From Morella rubra (taxonomy: Eukaryota > Streptophyta > Magnoliopsida > Fagales > Myricaceae), in the NCBI GenBank assembly GCA_003952965.2, contig CM025852.1, positions 4,139,372 to 4,203,371 of the forward strand: a stretch of DNA of 64,000 bases. The letters are read 5' to 3'. The notes below the pieces were generated by a model. The model saw only the letters and a list, made by a program, of their open reading frames with translations. It did no database searches and was not told the DNA's origin. Positions 33,691 to 47,251 of the stretch are shown one piece after another; positions within the stretch are counted from its first letter, which is position 1; every line of letters starts with the position of its first letter. The position numbers were made by a program, and so were the translations under genes.

Positions 33691-34893
33691 TCGTTTAAAG
33701 CAAACCTTGGGTCTTAAACATAACCTGCACACCACTAAGTTGTAGCACTATAGATATTAATCGTATCGAAACAACTTATTCTTTGAGCATCTCAAACTCA
33801 ACTATCAAGTCTGGTTCATTATCATTTTTTTCTATCAGACGCATGTCACCTTTATTAATCACACAACAAAGAAAACTAGATATGGGGATCAGTTCCGCAT
33901 AAGTACTCCACACAAGGTTAGGAAAATGCTCGTTTGGGATAATTCCTTATAACTTTTATGAGCAACATAGAATCACATGCAATCTGGACATTCCTGAATC
34001 GTCTATTGACCGCCTCCTAAACGCCCAAAATAGTAGAAACCTAAACAAGGCACAACAGAGCAAATACTATCATCGGGTTGAGATTTTGTTCAAAAGAGTA
34101 AGTTCAAAGTTATTCAGATGGTGAAGATTTAAAACACTACATCGAATTTGGCCACCCCGGCAGATTCCTTTGCTGCCTCGACCTGTTTTGCATTTTTCCT
34201 CCTCTTGGCAACAAATTTCTTCTTGCGAGACACTCCTCCCTGGTCGGATACTCCATGGGAGAACAAATGAGCTATCGGCGCTTCAGTGTGGTTGAGTAGT
34301 CTGAGTTGCAGAAGAAGAAGCTCCCGACTCTTCTTTTGCAAATTTAGAGATTCAAACTCCTCATCTCCCAGTCGTTTTGTACCCAGAATAACGCTCTAGG
34401 CCTGGGCAGTGATATTTGCAAGGATCGAGTTCACCAACTCTGCAATATGAAAAATAGGTTACTTTCCATGACAAAGACCATTAGTTGGGCTGGACAAAGA
34501 ACCCTGTTCAGAGTCAGTATTAGATGAGCCTAGTTAGGCCTGTTGGTTTGGTTCCAGAGAGATTTGGCCCAGGTTTCAACGGGTAAGTTCCATAGTCTGT
34601 TTTGCCGCAGACGACAGATCACGCCTTTGCCCCACGCCAATGGAGATAACTTTCTGGGATGGGGACCACTGCCCTGCACAGTCCGCGGTTCCCACTAACG
34701 TCCTTCTGCTGTGCCGACCCTTTTCCTTCTCAGTCACCTTGGGACGTAGCGATCCCAACCCTGGCAGGCACGCGCCCAACTGTGTGCCCACTCTCTGTAC
34801 ATGCATGTGTTTCTATTCCAACATTAACCTTTCACTGCTGAGAGGTCGACGAAGATGGTGGTGCATTGCCTTGCCGGACTTTCAAGCACCACC

Positions 34894-36563
34894 CAGTAGC
34901 GTATCTAGGATATAAAATAAGTGGGGTTGAATTTTTAAGGTAAAATTATAAAAAAAAAAAATTCACAGAACGTAAAAAGTGTCTTAAAATTACAATATCG
35001 CAAATTAAGAACTAAAAATATTAAAAATAATAAAATACACTTACTGAACTACTTGCTAATACTAAAAGATGGTAATTGAATCCTACAGGCCTTCATCTTC
35101 TGAAAACGTTGTAAATAGCTTCGTTCTCAATAGTGTCAAAAATTTCTCTCTCAATGTATACTACCATGCTATCATTCATCCATTCTCTCTCAACAAAGGG
35201 CGAGATCTTTTCGAACTAAAATCCTCATTAGAAGTAGTAGCCACATTAGGAGTATTAGACGACTCCATACTTCATGACTTTTTTTATCAAAAACCGCTCC
35301 ATTATCTAAAAAAACAGAACAAAACAAAACAATTTAAAATGCCCATCAGTATATGAGGAAGACAATTCTTAACACCCATCAAAAGGTCAGCATCCAAACA
35401 AACATACATTTTATACGTGTTCACAAAATTTTTGCATTTTTATCGTCTTTTTGTTATAAAATTGTGGGAAGACAAAAGTAAATGAAACCACGTGGATATT
35501 ACAGTCCAAATAGCTACTTAGGAGTTAAATATATCGGAAATAGTTTTAATGAATTGGGCCTAATAGATTAGAAGCAAAGACACTCTTTTTTTGCTCCTTT
35601 AGAAGCAAATACTCTCACGTCTAAAATTTTTTTCATATAAAGACAATAAAGACAGTATAGACACAAAAGGTAATAAAATATAACATACTAAATAGTCCAA
35701 CATTGAAACAGCCATAAGCAATTAAGCATCAAGTCAGAAGCATTAACATTGAATGATTGAAACAGCCATTCAACCAAGACAAACCTTAAAAAAAAAAAAA
35801 CAACCAGCACAGCAGCACCATAGTTCATAACTATAAGCACATAATCTGATTATCATAAATGATAAATCAAGAGAATTAATCATGCAGTAGCAAAAAAATA
35901 AAATAAAAGTAAACAACTAATCGTGAGAAATAAGAAATTAATCATAAAATGATTAAAATTTGAAACCCTAAATGGCTAAATTGAAAAATTAAATTAAAAT
36001 AAATAGTCTAAATTGCACATACCTGGAGTGGAGAGGCAGTCGACAGAGAGCTCTGGTGGCTAGTGGACCGGTGGTGCTAGGCGGTGGGCGGCACGGCGGC
36101 ACCTGAGAGCAGAGGCGAGATATGAGATTATTGGGAATAAAAAAAAAAAAAAAACAATAGAATGAGAGAGATGGTGGGCAGGTGGGCTTACTTGGGTTGG
36201 GCGGCGTCGGCGGTTTGCCGGGGATGGAGGGCGGGGCAATGGCAGCGGCAGCAATGAGCAGTGAGTGAGAGAGAGACGTGAGGGCTGCTAGGTTGAGGGA
36301 GAGTCGGAGAGATCGCAGAGAGTGAGAGAGAGAGGTGTGCGAATTTTTTTTTTTAAAATCAGCGCCGTTTCACCCTCTAATTTAAAAAAAAAAAAAATTA
36401 AGGAAGCAGGCCACACAGGACTGGGCCAGTTGGTGCGCCCCCACTGGCCCTAGAAGCAGGCCTGGGCCAGTGTGGGTAGGCTTGCTTCTTAATAACCAAA
36501 AAAAAAATTTGTAAAGGATTTTTGGAGCCAGTAGGGGCAGCCGCCCCCACCCGCACCCCCCTG
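34894..36563 (-). mobile_element. hAT-3: internally deleted hAT element inserted in the LINE
   Basis: The element starts CAGTAGCGTATCTAGGAT and ends CCCGCACCCCCCTG. It is flanked by the perfect 8-bp duplication GCACCACC (34886-34893 and 36564-36571), as expected for hAT. On the - strand, MERFLIKK (start near 35311) and NVATTSNEDFSSKRSRPLL (with a frame change) match the N-terminus of ZMYM1-like hAT transposases. They are followed directly by EWMNDSMVVYIERE and FDTIENEAIYNVFRR, which is the extreme C-terminus. The whole catalytic centre has been deleted. A CT/GA-rich leader lies at 36000-36340. Not autonomous. Confidence 0.82.
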
Positions 36564-37170
36564 GCACCACCCCTGCGCGGTCATAAGAATCTCGTCCAGA
36601 CCAACTCTTGTCACTAGATAATCGCAAATCGCTCCTCTTGAATAGTGACGCAGCACCCCCATTGTGCTGGAAAACAGGAGGTGCTACTCCCCTCATTTCT
36701 TCTACCAGGGCATATCGATATTTGTGCGGAATCGTCTCCGAACAATTACGTCCCATAGTACGTGAAATACGACCACACTGGAGGCAGAAACAAGATAATC
36801 AATCGCTCATATTTGAAAAAAAACCTACACCCGTGTTTGATTCTCCCAGGGGAAATGGAAACCCGTATGTAGTGCTTCCTCGTCATCGAATTGAATCTTA
36901 ATACGTAAACATCAGCGCATTTTCTTCATCCATGTTCTCCAGGGGCAGACCAGGAATCTGCACCCAGTATTGGGCACGAGAAAGAGCAACTTCATTGATT
37001 GTCTCCCCTCTTCCATTCATTAAAATCATGAGAAAACCTTTGAAATCCCAGGGGCAGGGAGTCAGCCTTAGCGCGTGCTTCTTTATCTGAACTGACCCCG
37101 TGTTGGTTAAACAGACACGTCTAGCCACTTGGGTCTCAAAATTGACCTGCTAATTGCCGTCTTTCACTTT

Positions 37171-37941
37171 CCATTTTAGCTTTCAACCTCTAAAAGCAAG
37201 GTTAAACTCTTAGAAGCCTAGAACTGCAAATAAACTCACAGACTACTAGCCCAACTAGTTGTTTACTTCCGAGCACGACATGGAAGCTTAATATGCTTTC
37301 AACGTTCATAGGACTACAGAAACGACCGTCTATGTGACTCAAAGCGGGGAGCGATAACAAGAGGCCAATAAGTCGTGATCCAACCAATCAGACACGGCCT
37401 GGGGCTCAGTGGGTTATGCGCACTGAATCAAAGCTAATCTAGCAATCCAAGATCTGAAAGGCCGAAAGAAACGAGAAGCTAATGTAGCAACAGAACTTTG
37501 CCAATTTCCACTTGCTACAGAGCAACGTTACAGTTCCCAAACACATCTATTTACAATCAAAGGAAACAAAGACTCCAGGCCAGCGCCAACCCAACCACCC
37601 CACCCCCTTTTTTTCCCTTGTGTTATTCAAGTACCCTTACATCACGGTGAGTATGAGTCACACGATTCAGCGGCCCCCCACTTCCACCCACCACAATTTT
37701 TCACGAGTATTCACAGGATTCTAATCCTAGACTCTAACTCCCACTAATTCATAATGAGTTTTCTGAGTTTCAGGATATTAGCTCTAAAAAACGAGCTATA
37801 AATTAGCCAATAGGTCATTTGCCCTCCAACTTCAAACATCTCCCTAGCACAAAAATATCCCCCCACAAACAAACAACAACAATGACGGCCGAGAAGGAAA
37901 AAAAGAAGCAAATAAAAGAAACAAAATAACATTCCCAAGTT
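37171..37941. other. Flank between the LINE and the ARF gene, including the ARF 3' UTR
   Basis: The part near 37941 must contain the ARF 3' untranslated region (on the - strand). The rest may include LINE 5' sequence. No coding region is supported. Confidence 0.5.
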
Positions 37942-40900
37942 TCAGTTTTCCGCAGAATCCGAGCTCATAACAGTTCCTTCACCTTCTAGTGAAGCCATAG
38001 GCAGTTTACTTCCCGAGCTCATCTTCTTCACATCCTGGCTAGAGCAAATGAAGATTCTTCTCACCATGTTACAGAATTCCCTGGAAGACGACATAACCAA
38101 ATATAAAAGACTGAGGCTGAGGAATATGTCACAGTAAAAATTACAAACACTTCTTCAGAACGAACCATATTTCAATTGGGTGATGGATAACAACATAAAG
38201 CAAAGGACAGTATCATATAGACGTGAACCGTAGTTTATTTTGTGACAGATAGCATTGAAGAAAACTTACTGCCATGGATCATCGCCCACAAGCATCATAT
38301 CCCCTTCATCATCAGTATAGACAATTTCCCACTTATCACGAGGGCGAAGCTGTCCCTTGATGTCAAACATTTCCTCAAGCTCATCAATAAGCTGATCATA
38401 TCCTTCCAACATGGTTAAGTCCACAGCGCGACCAACAGCAACCCCCTGCATTTGAACCTTTTGCATATTCGAAGAAAAATAAGAAAAGCAGTTTTTCAGA
38501 CTTTAGCAGAAAGGGGATTCAAATCTTGAAAATATAAATAAAACATTCTCCATCCAGTACCTTGGTCCGGCTTCTGGTTGAACTGGAGCAGTTTTGCTTG
38601 CTTTGAATCTCTTTTAGCAGTACTTGCTGCTGTCCAAGTTGCCTTTCTTTTGAATCCTTTGAGAGACCAGACTTCAGATCTGAGTCAGTTGCTGACAGTG
38701 TACTACGTCCTTCAGTGGAGCCATTAGACACGGTGTTTGGTTGTGCATTTGCCTTCTCTACAGGAGGTGAGCTTGTAGAGCGATTAATCAGTTCAATACC
38801 GAATAATCGGTAACCAGAAGCAGTGTCAACTTTCTTTAATTTTTCAACAGGGTCAGTCAATGGATCATTGTTCAGCTTTGATGAGTGTGTAGTTGAATAG
38901 CCTGGGAGAGCAGGCCAGGCAGAGACGCTTTTGCTATCATCCACTGTATCCTGAAATAGATGCTGAGTGACACATGCACGAGGAGAAGATAACCAGCTCC
39001 CATCAGTCTGAGTCCTTGAAATCGAGTTGCTGTTGCTGTTAATATCTGTCTGCTTGTGATGCCACATAACATGATTTTCACTTCTTTTGCCTTCAGGCAT
39101 AAATGTTGTCATTTCATGGGACTGCGTCAACCCAGAATTCCAGAGAGTTGATCCAGTTGAAGTAGTATTATCTTCAAGTTCAAGACAGACAGAGAAAGGA
39201 GGAATTTAGAATGCCATCAACACGTCTGATACACAAGGACATGTAGTAAAAAATTTAACAAACATAAAATGTCTCGCTCACCGAGATTTGGAACTTCAAT
39301 GGGAGTTCGAGGCCTTTTGTTCTTAGCCGGAGGAGGTTGAGCCAGACTTGCAGGTACAGAAGCCACAAAGGGCTCTATCTCCCATGGTGAAACCCGATCT
39401 GGTCTTGGAATAGCTGCAGGTTCATCCCATTGAACCTAATATAAAGAAGAAAAAAATTGAAATTATAATTGCTTTCTCTCAAAAGATGAGAACACACCCT
39501 TTATAATACAATTGAAAATAAGGCAAAAGTAAGAGTGAGCCTACAAGCTAAAAGCAGGTGTGCTCCTATTAGAAGATAATAGGAAACGTCCCACTTTTGG
39601 TGCATTTGTTTGATGAGCTAAGCCTAAGCCCCCTATAAGTCAAAAGCTAGCTTTACAACTAAAAGCAAGGTCAAAATCAATCACTCCCTTTCTTGTGCTT
39701 TACTAGTATGGTTAATGAACGACCCTTTGATCTATGTCGTTCCCAGTTCAGCCAGATCTGATTAAAAATGCTAAAATGAGAAATCAACTGTATCAATGAT
39801 GCAATTCAGAATGACCAAAGTTAAGTGTTACAAGAAGATCTACCACTTCAACAGGTTATACAATAAGGAAGACAAAATGATTGACAAAGGTAAGCGGGTC
39901 GTCTCCTAACTGAGATACGTGCACAATTTAGTTTGACCCCACAAAACGGATTACAATATAGTTTCAAAATTGAGGAAGAAGGAAATAAAGACTTACTTTT
40001 AGTGATCGCCATCTCGAACCTGCCCAATGAGGAGAAATATCTTCAACCCCAATTATTGTCCCCAAGAACCTGATCAATTGAAATGCAGAGCAGAACCTTT
40101 ATAAGGGAACTCATACAAGAGACAAACTGTAGCCATTTGCACATTGGAATTGTAGTACCTTCTCTCCGGGGAATCCTCCCCCTCAAAACTCATCTTATAT
40201 CTCATTCCAACTCTGAACTTATTGTTAACTGCCTCCAAATACTTATTCAAGCTAATTATGAACTGGCTCGTCCTGATCATTTTAAACAAAGCAAATAAGA
40301 TCAATAAAATGACCACCTGTAAGAATTTTTAAACATTTTTTCCAGCTTTCTGGGAAGAAGGTACATGTCATACCTTGGCTTATAATAAACCACAAATAGA
40401 GTTTTTGTCGCAACAGCATGAGATGCAGTTGCAAGCACTCCTAAGTGCATGCTCTGACTCGAAATCACAGATGATGGCATGCTGCTCTGTTGACGGGCAA
40501 GACACCTCACCCCAACACGCAACTCCCCATTTTCTCCCCTAGATAAGCAATCAGTCAATGAATTAAAGTTTTTTACAGTTGGGAGTTTACATCTAACAAG
40601 AAGATAAGAAAAGGTGTGAAGAGTAAAAGAAAATGAGAAAAATTTTTTAAAGCAAGGCATATACCTCAGAAACACAAAGGAGTCTCCAGCAACTAATCTC
40701 TTAGATGTCACAAAAACACTCCACCCTGTTGTAAGCAAGTGTCTCCGTGGTTGACCTATTCATCAAATTACATAGAAGAAAGATGAGTGAAGAGGTATAT
40801 TCCTTTTTCTTTTTTCTTTTTTTTTTTGGCAAACAGCATGTATAACTCACTATGAATTAGTTTGACCAGTAAGAAGTTGAGGAAACCCAATCTCTTCGAG

Positions 40901-42383
40901 ATCAACGGCACCAAATCTAAACCACAACGACGAGAGCGAAAGGCAGAAAAACGAATTACCTCTGAAAATATGCTTAAAATGCCACGCATAACCATGAAGA
41001 TCCTTCGCAACCAATTCTTGAGTTGGCGTTGTCTGGGTCATATCCTGGAAAAGATTAGGGGAGAGAACCAGACATGAAAGTCAAGTGAAAAAAAAAAAAA
41101 AAAAAGATAACGAAGAAGAAGAGATAACAGAACTATTGGCACAAAGAAAAACATTACCAGTGGAGGAAGGCATTCAGTCGCGTGTTTACGGAGAACAGAA
41201 AACCCACCATGGGTACTCGTATCAGAGGCTGTTAAGACTTTGCAGAAAGAGTGGACCTTGGGTCTTGGAGGTTCATTAAGGCAGGGATCAGGAGTTGTAG
41301 GCTCAGTTTGCTAGACATATTTCAGCATAACTCGAATTATTTGGGAAACAAACCATAAAGAACTTTCTCGCTGCCCAAACATTTAAAGATGTTCAAATCA
41401 GAAACAAAGGCTACAGCTTCTTACATCTGAATCTGGCACCAAAGTAATCTGCGCATAAACCTCATCCGTCTCTTGTTCCGCCTATGAAAAAAAACACACA
41501 CACCAAAAAAACAAAACACATTAAGTTCTTCCCTTATTAGCAATATTCACAAATTTATTCCAACGTTCCGTTTGTTTGCAGAGAAAATGCAGGAAATAGA
41601 AAGAAAATGTAACCTTTGTTCCGTATTTTCAATTCCAATTACTTAGAACCCCATAAAACTAACATCCAATTCAAGTTAACCTGGGTCAACAAATGGATCC
41701 AGCTCAGCAGGGTCTATCATGTCTAATAGAGCCCACATAACAAAGTTTAACCACGCAGCCAGTTCCTTTCTTCCATTTTCCCAGTGACCAAACAGAAAAA
41801 CCGGAAATTAACGGTAACAGGGGGAAAAAAGATAAATCAAATAGAGAAGTACCAGTAGCTCAACGTGAATTACGTGACAAAGAATCTTCGAAGGAAGTTG
41901 AAACACTGGAATCCTCTGATTGAGCTCCTGGTTTGTTGATGCCTCTAACTACAACACCCAAAAATAGCAACTTTTTGTAAAAAAACAGACCCCCAGCAGA
42001 TTCCAACAACCACCAAAACAAAACTCCACTCCTTTTCTCTCTCGAGAACAATTTCCCAGAAACACTGTCTACCGAAACAAATTGAAGCGATCCAAAACAC
42101 AAAAATAGCAGTTTACACACTTACTTGTTCCATGTGCCCCTGTGGGAAGTAGTACACCCTTTCGTTGACCCGAGGCACGTCCACTAGCGGGCCAGCGCAA
42201 GCCTTCCATAGCTCAGCATACAGCTCATCCCTTCCACAACCTAAGAAACCAACAGTGAAATTTTTCACATTTTCCCGGAAAATGAAAAGAAACCCCTAGA
42301 AAATTTTCAAAACTTCCAACGGCCATTTCACCTTCCGCCGAAACATTTGACTGCGAAAACGACCCGCCCCGATTTGCCATCAT
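37942..42383 (-). CDS. ARF: Auxin response factor (ARF9/11/18-like), complete, 14 exons
   Basis: Nuclear transcription factor that binds auxin-response elements. Exons: 42383-42332, 42240-42125, 41948-41853, 41481-41425, 41310-41158, 41044-40960, 40755-40665, 40538-40374, 40272-40159, 40069-39997, 39435-39282, 39171-38561, 38457-38270, 38080-37942, giving 697 aa with every junction GT-AG and in frame. It starts [15 protein letters not shown]. The B3 DNA-binding domain spans about 129-231 ([36 protein letters not shown]). The AuxRF domain is in exons 8-10 ([25 protein letters not shown]). The middle region is Ser/Thr/Pro-rich, as in repressor-type ARFs, without the Q-rich stretch of activators. 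A C-terminal PB1 domain starts at 590 ([34 protein letters not shown]) with the conserved Lys (DKWEIVY) and acidic motif. The C-terminal tail (KMSSGSKLP) and middle region place it in the ARF9/11/18 group. No defects seen. Confidence 0.95.
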
Positions 42384-42900
42384 TGAAACCCCCGGAGTCA
42401 AACACCTTAATTCCGAAAAGAACACACACACACACAAAGAAGAGCTCACCTAAAAATCTCTCCGACCCTCTTATACCTCCCTATATACAAATAATAAACA
42501 CTACTTATGGAACTAATTATGTTCAATCCCCAGCCGTTATTACAAAAGCTTCGACTTTTCGCTTCCAATACGGCGCTTTTACTCGAGAGTCACAAACACT
42601 CTCTCCCTCTTTAACGACTGCGATCGAAACCGCAACCCAAACCACCTTCTTCACTCTGCGAACCGTTACAAAACCACCTTCAGAGCTCGCAAAACCGCTT
42701 CCTGTCTCTCTCTCTGAGAAAACTCTCCGTTTCTCTCTCTAGAAATATCACTCTCTCTGTCCAAGCGAAAGACGCCGTTACAAAGAATCCCCAGAACCGC
42801 TTTGCGCGCGTCCTATTATACGCGACTTGTTGCTTCAACTGTAAACACAGACACACTCTCTCTCTCTCTCTGAGTCCCTCACTCGCTTTGTATCTCACTG
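42384..42900 (-). promoter_or_regulatory. ARF leader and core promoter region
   Basis: CT-rich on the + strand (GA-rich on the transcript strand), with short (CA)n and (CT)n tracts at 42422-42436 and 42855-42871. I see no ATG on the - strand for about 500 bp above the start codon, so there is no upstream open reading frame. TATAATA on the - strand near 42816-42822 is a possible TATA box. Confidence 0.5.
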
Positions 42901-44300
42901 ACTTAATTAACCGTAGTTGGGATCTAACCGGAGAGGGCGGGTAAACGGGACGGCGAGCGTAACGGAAAGGTAGTGGTGGGAAAAAAAGACTTACTGGGGT
43001 TAGTGCCGTGTGATAACGGCGGGGGCGGGGTTTTTAAATGATTTGTTGGTGGGTACGGAGCATTGGGATGCGTGAAGTAGGGCGTAACGGAAGCCGTTAG
43101 CTAGTCGCGTTTCCGTTCCCGTTTGCTGCCGTCCCTGTCGTTGTCTGCTTCGAAGCAGGCAACAGGGGTGGCTCGAGCCAACCCGGCAGAATTTACCTTT
43201 CTTCTTTTATTTTTTTTCGTGGGAGTTGATGAATTTAGTTTGACCTGCAGCAGCAGCCATAATTTCGTTGTTGTGCCATTGAATGTGGGGCCCACCATGA
43301 ACACGTGGGAGGCGTTGGATCTTGGTCTCTTTTCCTTTTCCTTCCCAGACAATCTGCTTGCGGTCCCGGTGGTCCTCGTCGACGCACGTCAGCAGAGGCC
43401 CCCACTGGAGGTTCCACCTGGTACGGTCTCTCGGGGCCTCTAGGCTCAAGCCTCTAGCGGCCTCCACGTAATCTTTTACTGCTTTCCCAAGCCTACAAAC
43501 CGGGTGTTGGCACGGTGTCGTTTAGGGAAACCTTCACGTACTGCCCCTTTGTACTTCGTTGGTTTGGACATTGCCTTCCAAAATAAGAAAAAAGAAACGA
43601 AATCTGTCGAAAAGGAATGGAAAATAAATATCTTCCGCCTTTTTTTTTGGTAATTAATAAAATTATTCAAATAAAAATACTGGGTATTGTAATGGATAGC
43701 TACCAAGTGAGGCTTTTTTCCTTAAATTTTCATGAGTCTGGTACATCTACGAAAATAGATGCCCCGAATTACCCAAAAAAAAACCACAAATAATAGATGC
43801 CCCTCGCGTGCGGATGCATGCATGAATGCTGGCCCCCGTGCACGATCAATGAGGCTCAACTCTTGATATGATGTCCTATTCTTTGGTCACTAGAACATGC
43901 AATTTCAAACGACGCTTAGCCAAAAGTGGAAGAAAGTCTTTTGGAGGATTAGATCACATATATATAGACCCGGCCTCCAGTACACTAGCGAGGCTTTTCT
44001 AGGCGGGAAGTCACAGATGATTTTATCGTACGTTGTGTGAAAATTTGCCCTAATGATCTCAGCAACTTTTGTTTCTATAGGAGGTTTTATGCAAGCTCTA
44101 ATCAGAACAATGCATGCCTCACAACCCTTTTGTATATATGCATCTCCTGTCAGTTGAAATGATTGTTTTCTAAGAATGTTTGATGTCCATGACAGACTTC
44201 CCAAGTTTCTCACTTTTCCAGACAAACAAAAAATGGAAATTCTAGGTTTCGAGTTCATTGGTTCGTGAATTTAGTTATTAGTTGTGCTTTCTCTTTTATC
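42901..44300. other. Intergenic sequence upstream of ARF, no recognisable gene
   Basis: GC content is higher near 42900-43450 and falls afterwards. Short open frames on both strands (43100-43470, 43905-44258) show no domain and no homologue I recognise. Confidence 0.4.
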
Positions 44301-47218
44301 AATGCTTAAGAACTATAATGTTTTTTGTGGTTTTAGTAAACAAAAGTGCTCATTTAATTAGTTCATCCTTCAAATCTCTACCAATTGGAAAAGTTAGAGA
44401 GCTTATAAACTAATAACTAACCTACGAACAACTCTCTTTTACCTTATATGTTGTCTTGTAATTGTTTATCTATCTAGTTTTATGCCATGAGACTATGAAA
44501 GTACATACAATTATTTGAAAATCGTGATAGTATCTAGCACTTTAGACACCTATACTTTTTTTAATATACTATTAAAGATGTCTAACACTTCAGTGCGTCT
44601 GTATAATTTTAAAATTTAGGTAAGATTTTCTTAATTGTTCTTAAAACTTTATAAATTGTTGGAGTCTCCAACTATACTAGTATCGAACACTCCAAACACT
44701 TGAACCTTTTTAATGTACTGGAAAAGATGTCTGTCACTTCAGTGCATCTCAATAATTTCAAAATCTTAATAATATTTTTCTAAGCTCTTGTAACCCTTAC
44801 CAAACTTTTTGTCCAACTCTCCAAAGTTATATGGGAAACATGTTGCCAAATGCCATTTCTTCTAATTATTTTAATATCAATTATTAACACATCGCAAAGA
44901 TACGATCATGATCTTAGCTTATATGAACACGAAAACTTTGTACTTAATTAAGCGTCGATCTCCATATATATTTATATATAATATGACAATCAATTATGCA
45001 TTATAACGTTTATATATATATTTTTTTTTCTTATCGGATCATTCGTGTAAAATGAATTACACTTCATGATCTCTATCTTGTGCAATATAGTTTAATTTCT
45101 ACGAAGAAATATATATATAAGACTTTATTATCTTCATGTTTCTCATCTTTATGTCTTGTTCTTTGTTGTTTAGACTTTACAATAGCGACATGCTTGTACC
45201 GTATTATACCCACGATTCGTGTCGGTGTTTGCGCTTTCACGGGTTCTGCATTATTGATCAGCTGTGCACCCATAAGTAGAGCAACCCTTGCATCATCCCC
45301 CACAATTTAAAAAAAGGGTTTTTTTTTTTTTCTTAAGGCTATTCAAGGTTGCTCGAGACCCCTATGGGAACCTATATCCTAAACTATATATATCCAAAGT
45401 TAATTAACACAGCCCACGAAACCAGTTGACTGTACGTAGTGAAATGTAAAAACCAGAACAAATAACTTATATATAATACATGCGGCTTACGTCGGATTAG
45501 GTTGCTTTTGCCTCCTCCCTGGAAGAACATTATAAAGGAAGAGGAGAGGAATATGTTTAATCCAGCTTGGGATTAATTTAATGTCCAGTTTCTACTCCTA
45601 CTTTGCATCTTTCCCACCTTAAGCAACTCTCTGTCCCCAACAAGAATATATGATATGTTTACTGATCATCGAGATGCCTACCCCACACAACGTCTTTATG
45701 TACGCTCTTTCTTACTCACCAATTATTTTAACCTATCTTTTGCGAATGGCATACATACATATATATATATTACGTGCCCAATTGGAGTTTCCAGGGAAAA
45801 ACTTAATTATTAGGGGAAGTGGGAGCAAAATAAATTATAATAATTTTTGTAAATAAGTCCTTGAAGAACAAGTAAACACTGACTTAAATGCTCTTAAGTT
45901 TATATAGTTTCATTCGGGGATGATTTTCGGAGAAAAGAAATACACACTACTGCATGATTACATCAAAGTAAAAATTCACATCTGAGGAGGGCTCATGGCG
46001 TGAAGATTAAGGTAGCCCTAACAGTTCACTACAGGAAACATTGCATTCTACGTCAATCTTTTGTAAAATTCTTAGATATTTTTTCCTCCTTCCCTTAGAC
46101 CTACGTTTCCGTCATAGAAATAGGAGATCAAGAAGATCAGAAGAAAACAACATATAATATATATATACTTGACCACATATCAGCATCTCGGTTTTGGGTT
46201 GAATTTTATCATGGAGAGGTTTTATTCTGAGTTCCAATAAGTTGGAACTTAGAATAAAGGACGCAGGTGAGAATATTCCGAATGCGTTTTACTTTTTTCC
46301 AAATAATATTTTTTCCTGGTGACTTTTGACCCCCGCGAAGTGATGATCAAATACAGAACTTTCCTTTAACTATTTCCCAAGTTGACATCGGGACACAATT
46401 AGCAGTCTCCCTATATTGTATAGAAGTACCCTTCCATCGATTTCTGTCCTTTGGTAACAATACAGTTAACCAAACTACTGTCCTAAGGTTTTTTAATTAA
46501 TTTCACAAAACAGAGGTTGGTTGATTTACTTTTTGGTTAAAGTAATGATCGATGCTGTTGATTTGTATAAATTTCAATTCTTCTGGGTGTGATTTCAGAA
46601 TGCCAAAGAAGTAATATGAGTTGGTTGAGTCCATGTCAGCAAGGGGGTGTTTTTTTTTCTAATTAATTTTGTCTCTCTTTTTTTAATAATTACCTTAGTG
46701 GTGTGGATAAGCATCATTAGCTTAGGTGTTCAAGCTTTCTTAGCCTTTAAATCAGAGAACATGGACGAGAGGAAAGACAAACCAATAACAATAGGGTTAT
46801 GTGTGTGGTTGCCTGTCCCCCGTGCATAATTAGGCCCCATGGTAGATTTCTTATTCATAACTTTATAGCCCGACATCTGTCCATTATAATTAATATCATA
46901 TAATAGTTGAACTATGCATTAATCTAACAGGATACAATAATATAATAATCACTAGTGACCCCTTTAAGTGACCCGTGCTCTTTTGGAAGGGTTATGGCAT
47001 ACTTTTGCTAACATAATTTGAAAATTTGGTGAAGGGTTGGGGAATGAGTGGTAAACCAATTATTGGGTGTCATGAGTGTGGGATTAGTATATAGTTAACT
47101 ATGAATCTCGAATATTTGTTTAATTTAAGATAGGATTTTGGGTTTTAATTTTACCTGGAAATTAAATAAGGACTTGGTAAACAGGTAAAGTGGTACCTGA
47201 TCAAAAGAATCCTCTCAA

Positions 47219-47251
<33 letters not shown>

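Larger units (their letters stand above)
33440..37170 (-). mobile_element. L1-type LINE remnant (ORF1 part), interrupted by a hAT element
   Basis: On the - strand from about 37128, sequence encodes WDFKGFLMILMNGRGETINE and RAQYWVQIPGLPLENMDEEN, the DUF4283 signature of plant LINE ORF1 proteins. A CCHC-knuckle-like CLQCGRISRTMGRNC follows at about 36790-36745, with the usual His replaced by Arg, then a serine- and arginine-rich tail. The frame is split by hAT-3 and resumes towards about 34130 (KKKFVAKRRKNAKQVEAAKE). Reverse transcriptase motifs were not found, so ORF2 is largely missing. The left end near 33440 is a TTTATTTAGC plus A-rich tract on the - strand, consistent with a LINE 3' end. 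Several breaks. Confidence 0.6.

Noticed and set aside
43905-44258. 117-codon - strand open frame
   Set aside because: No ATG context, domain or splice structure stands out, and AT-rich intergenic DNA yields frames of this size by chance.
46031-46046. CACTACAGGAAACA, resembling a CACTA end
   Set aside because: No matching inverse end or 3-bp duplication was found nearby, so a lone match is not enough.
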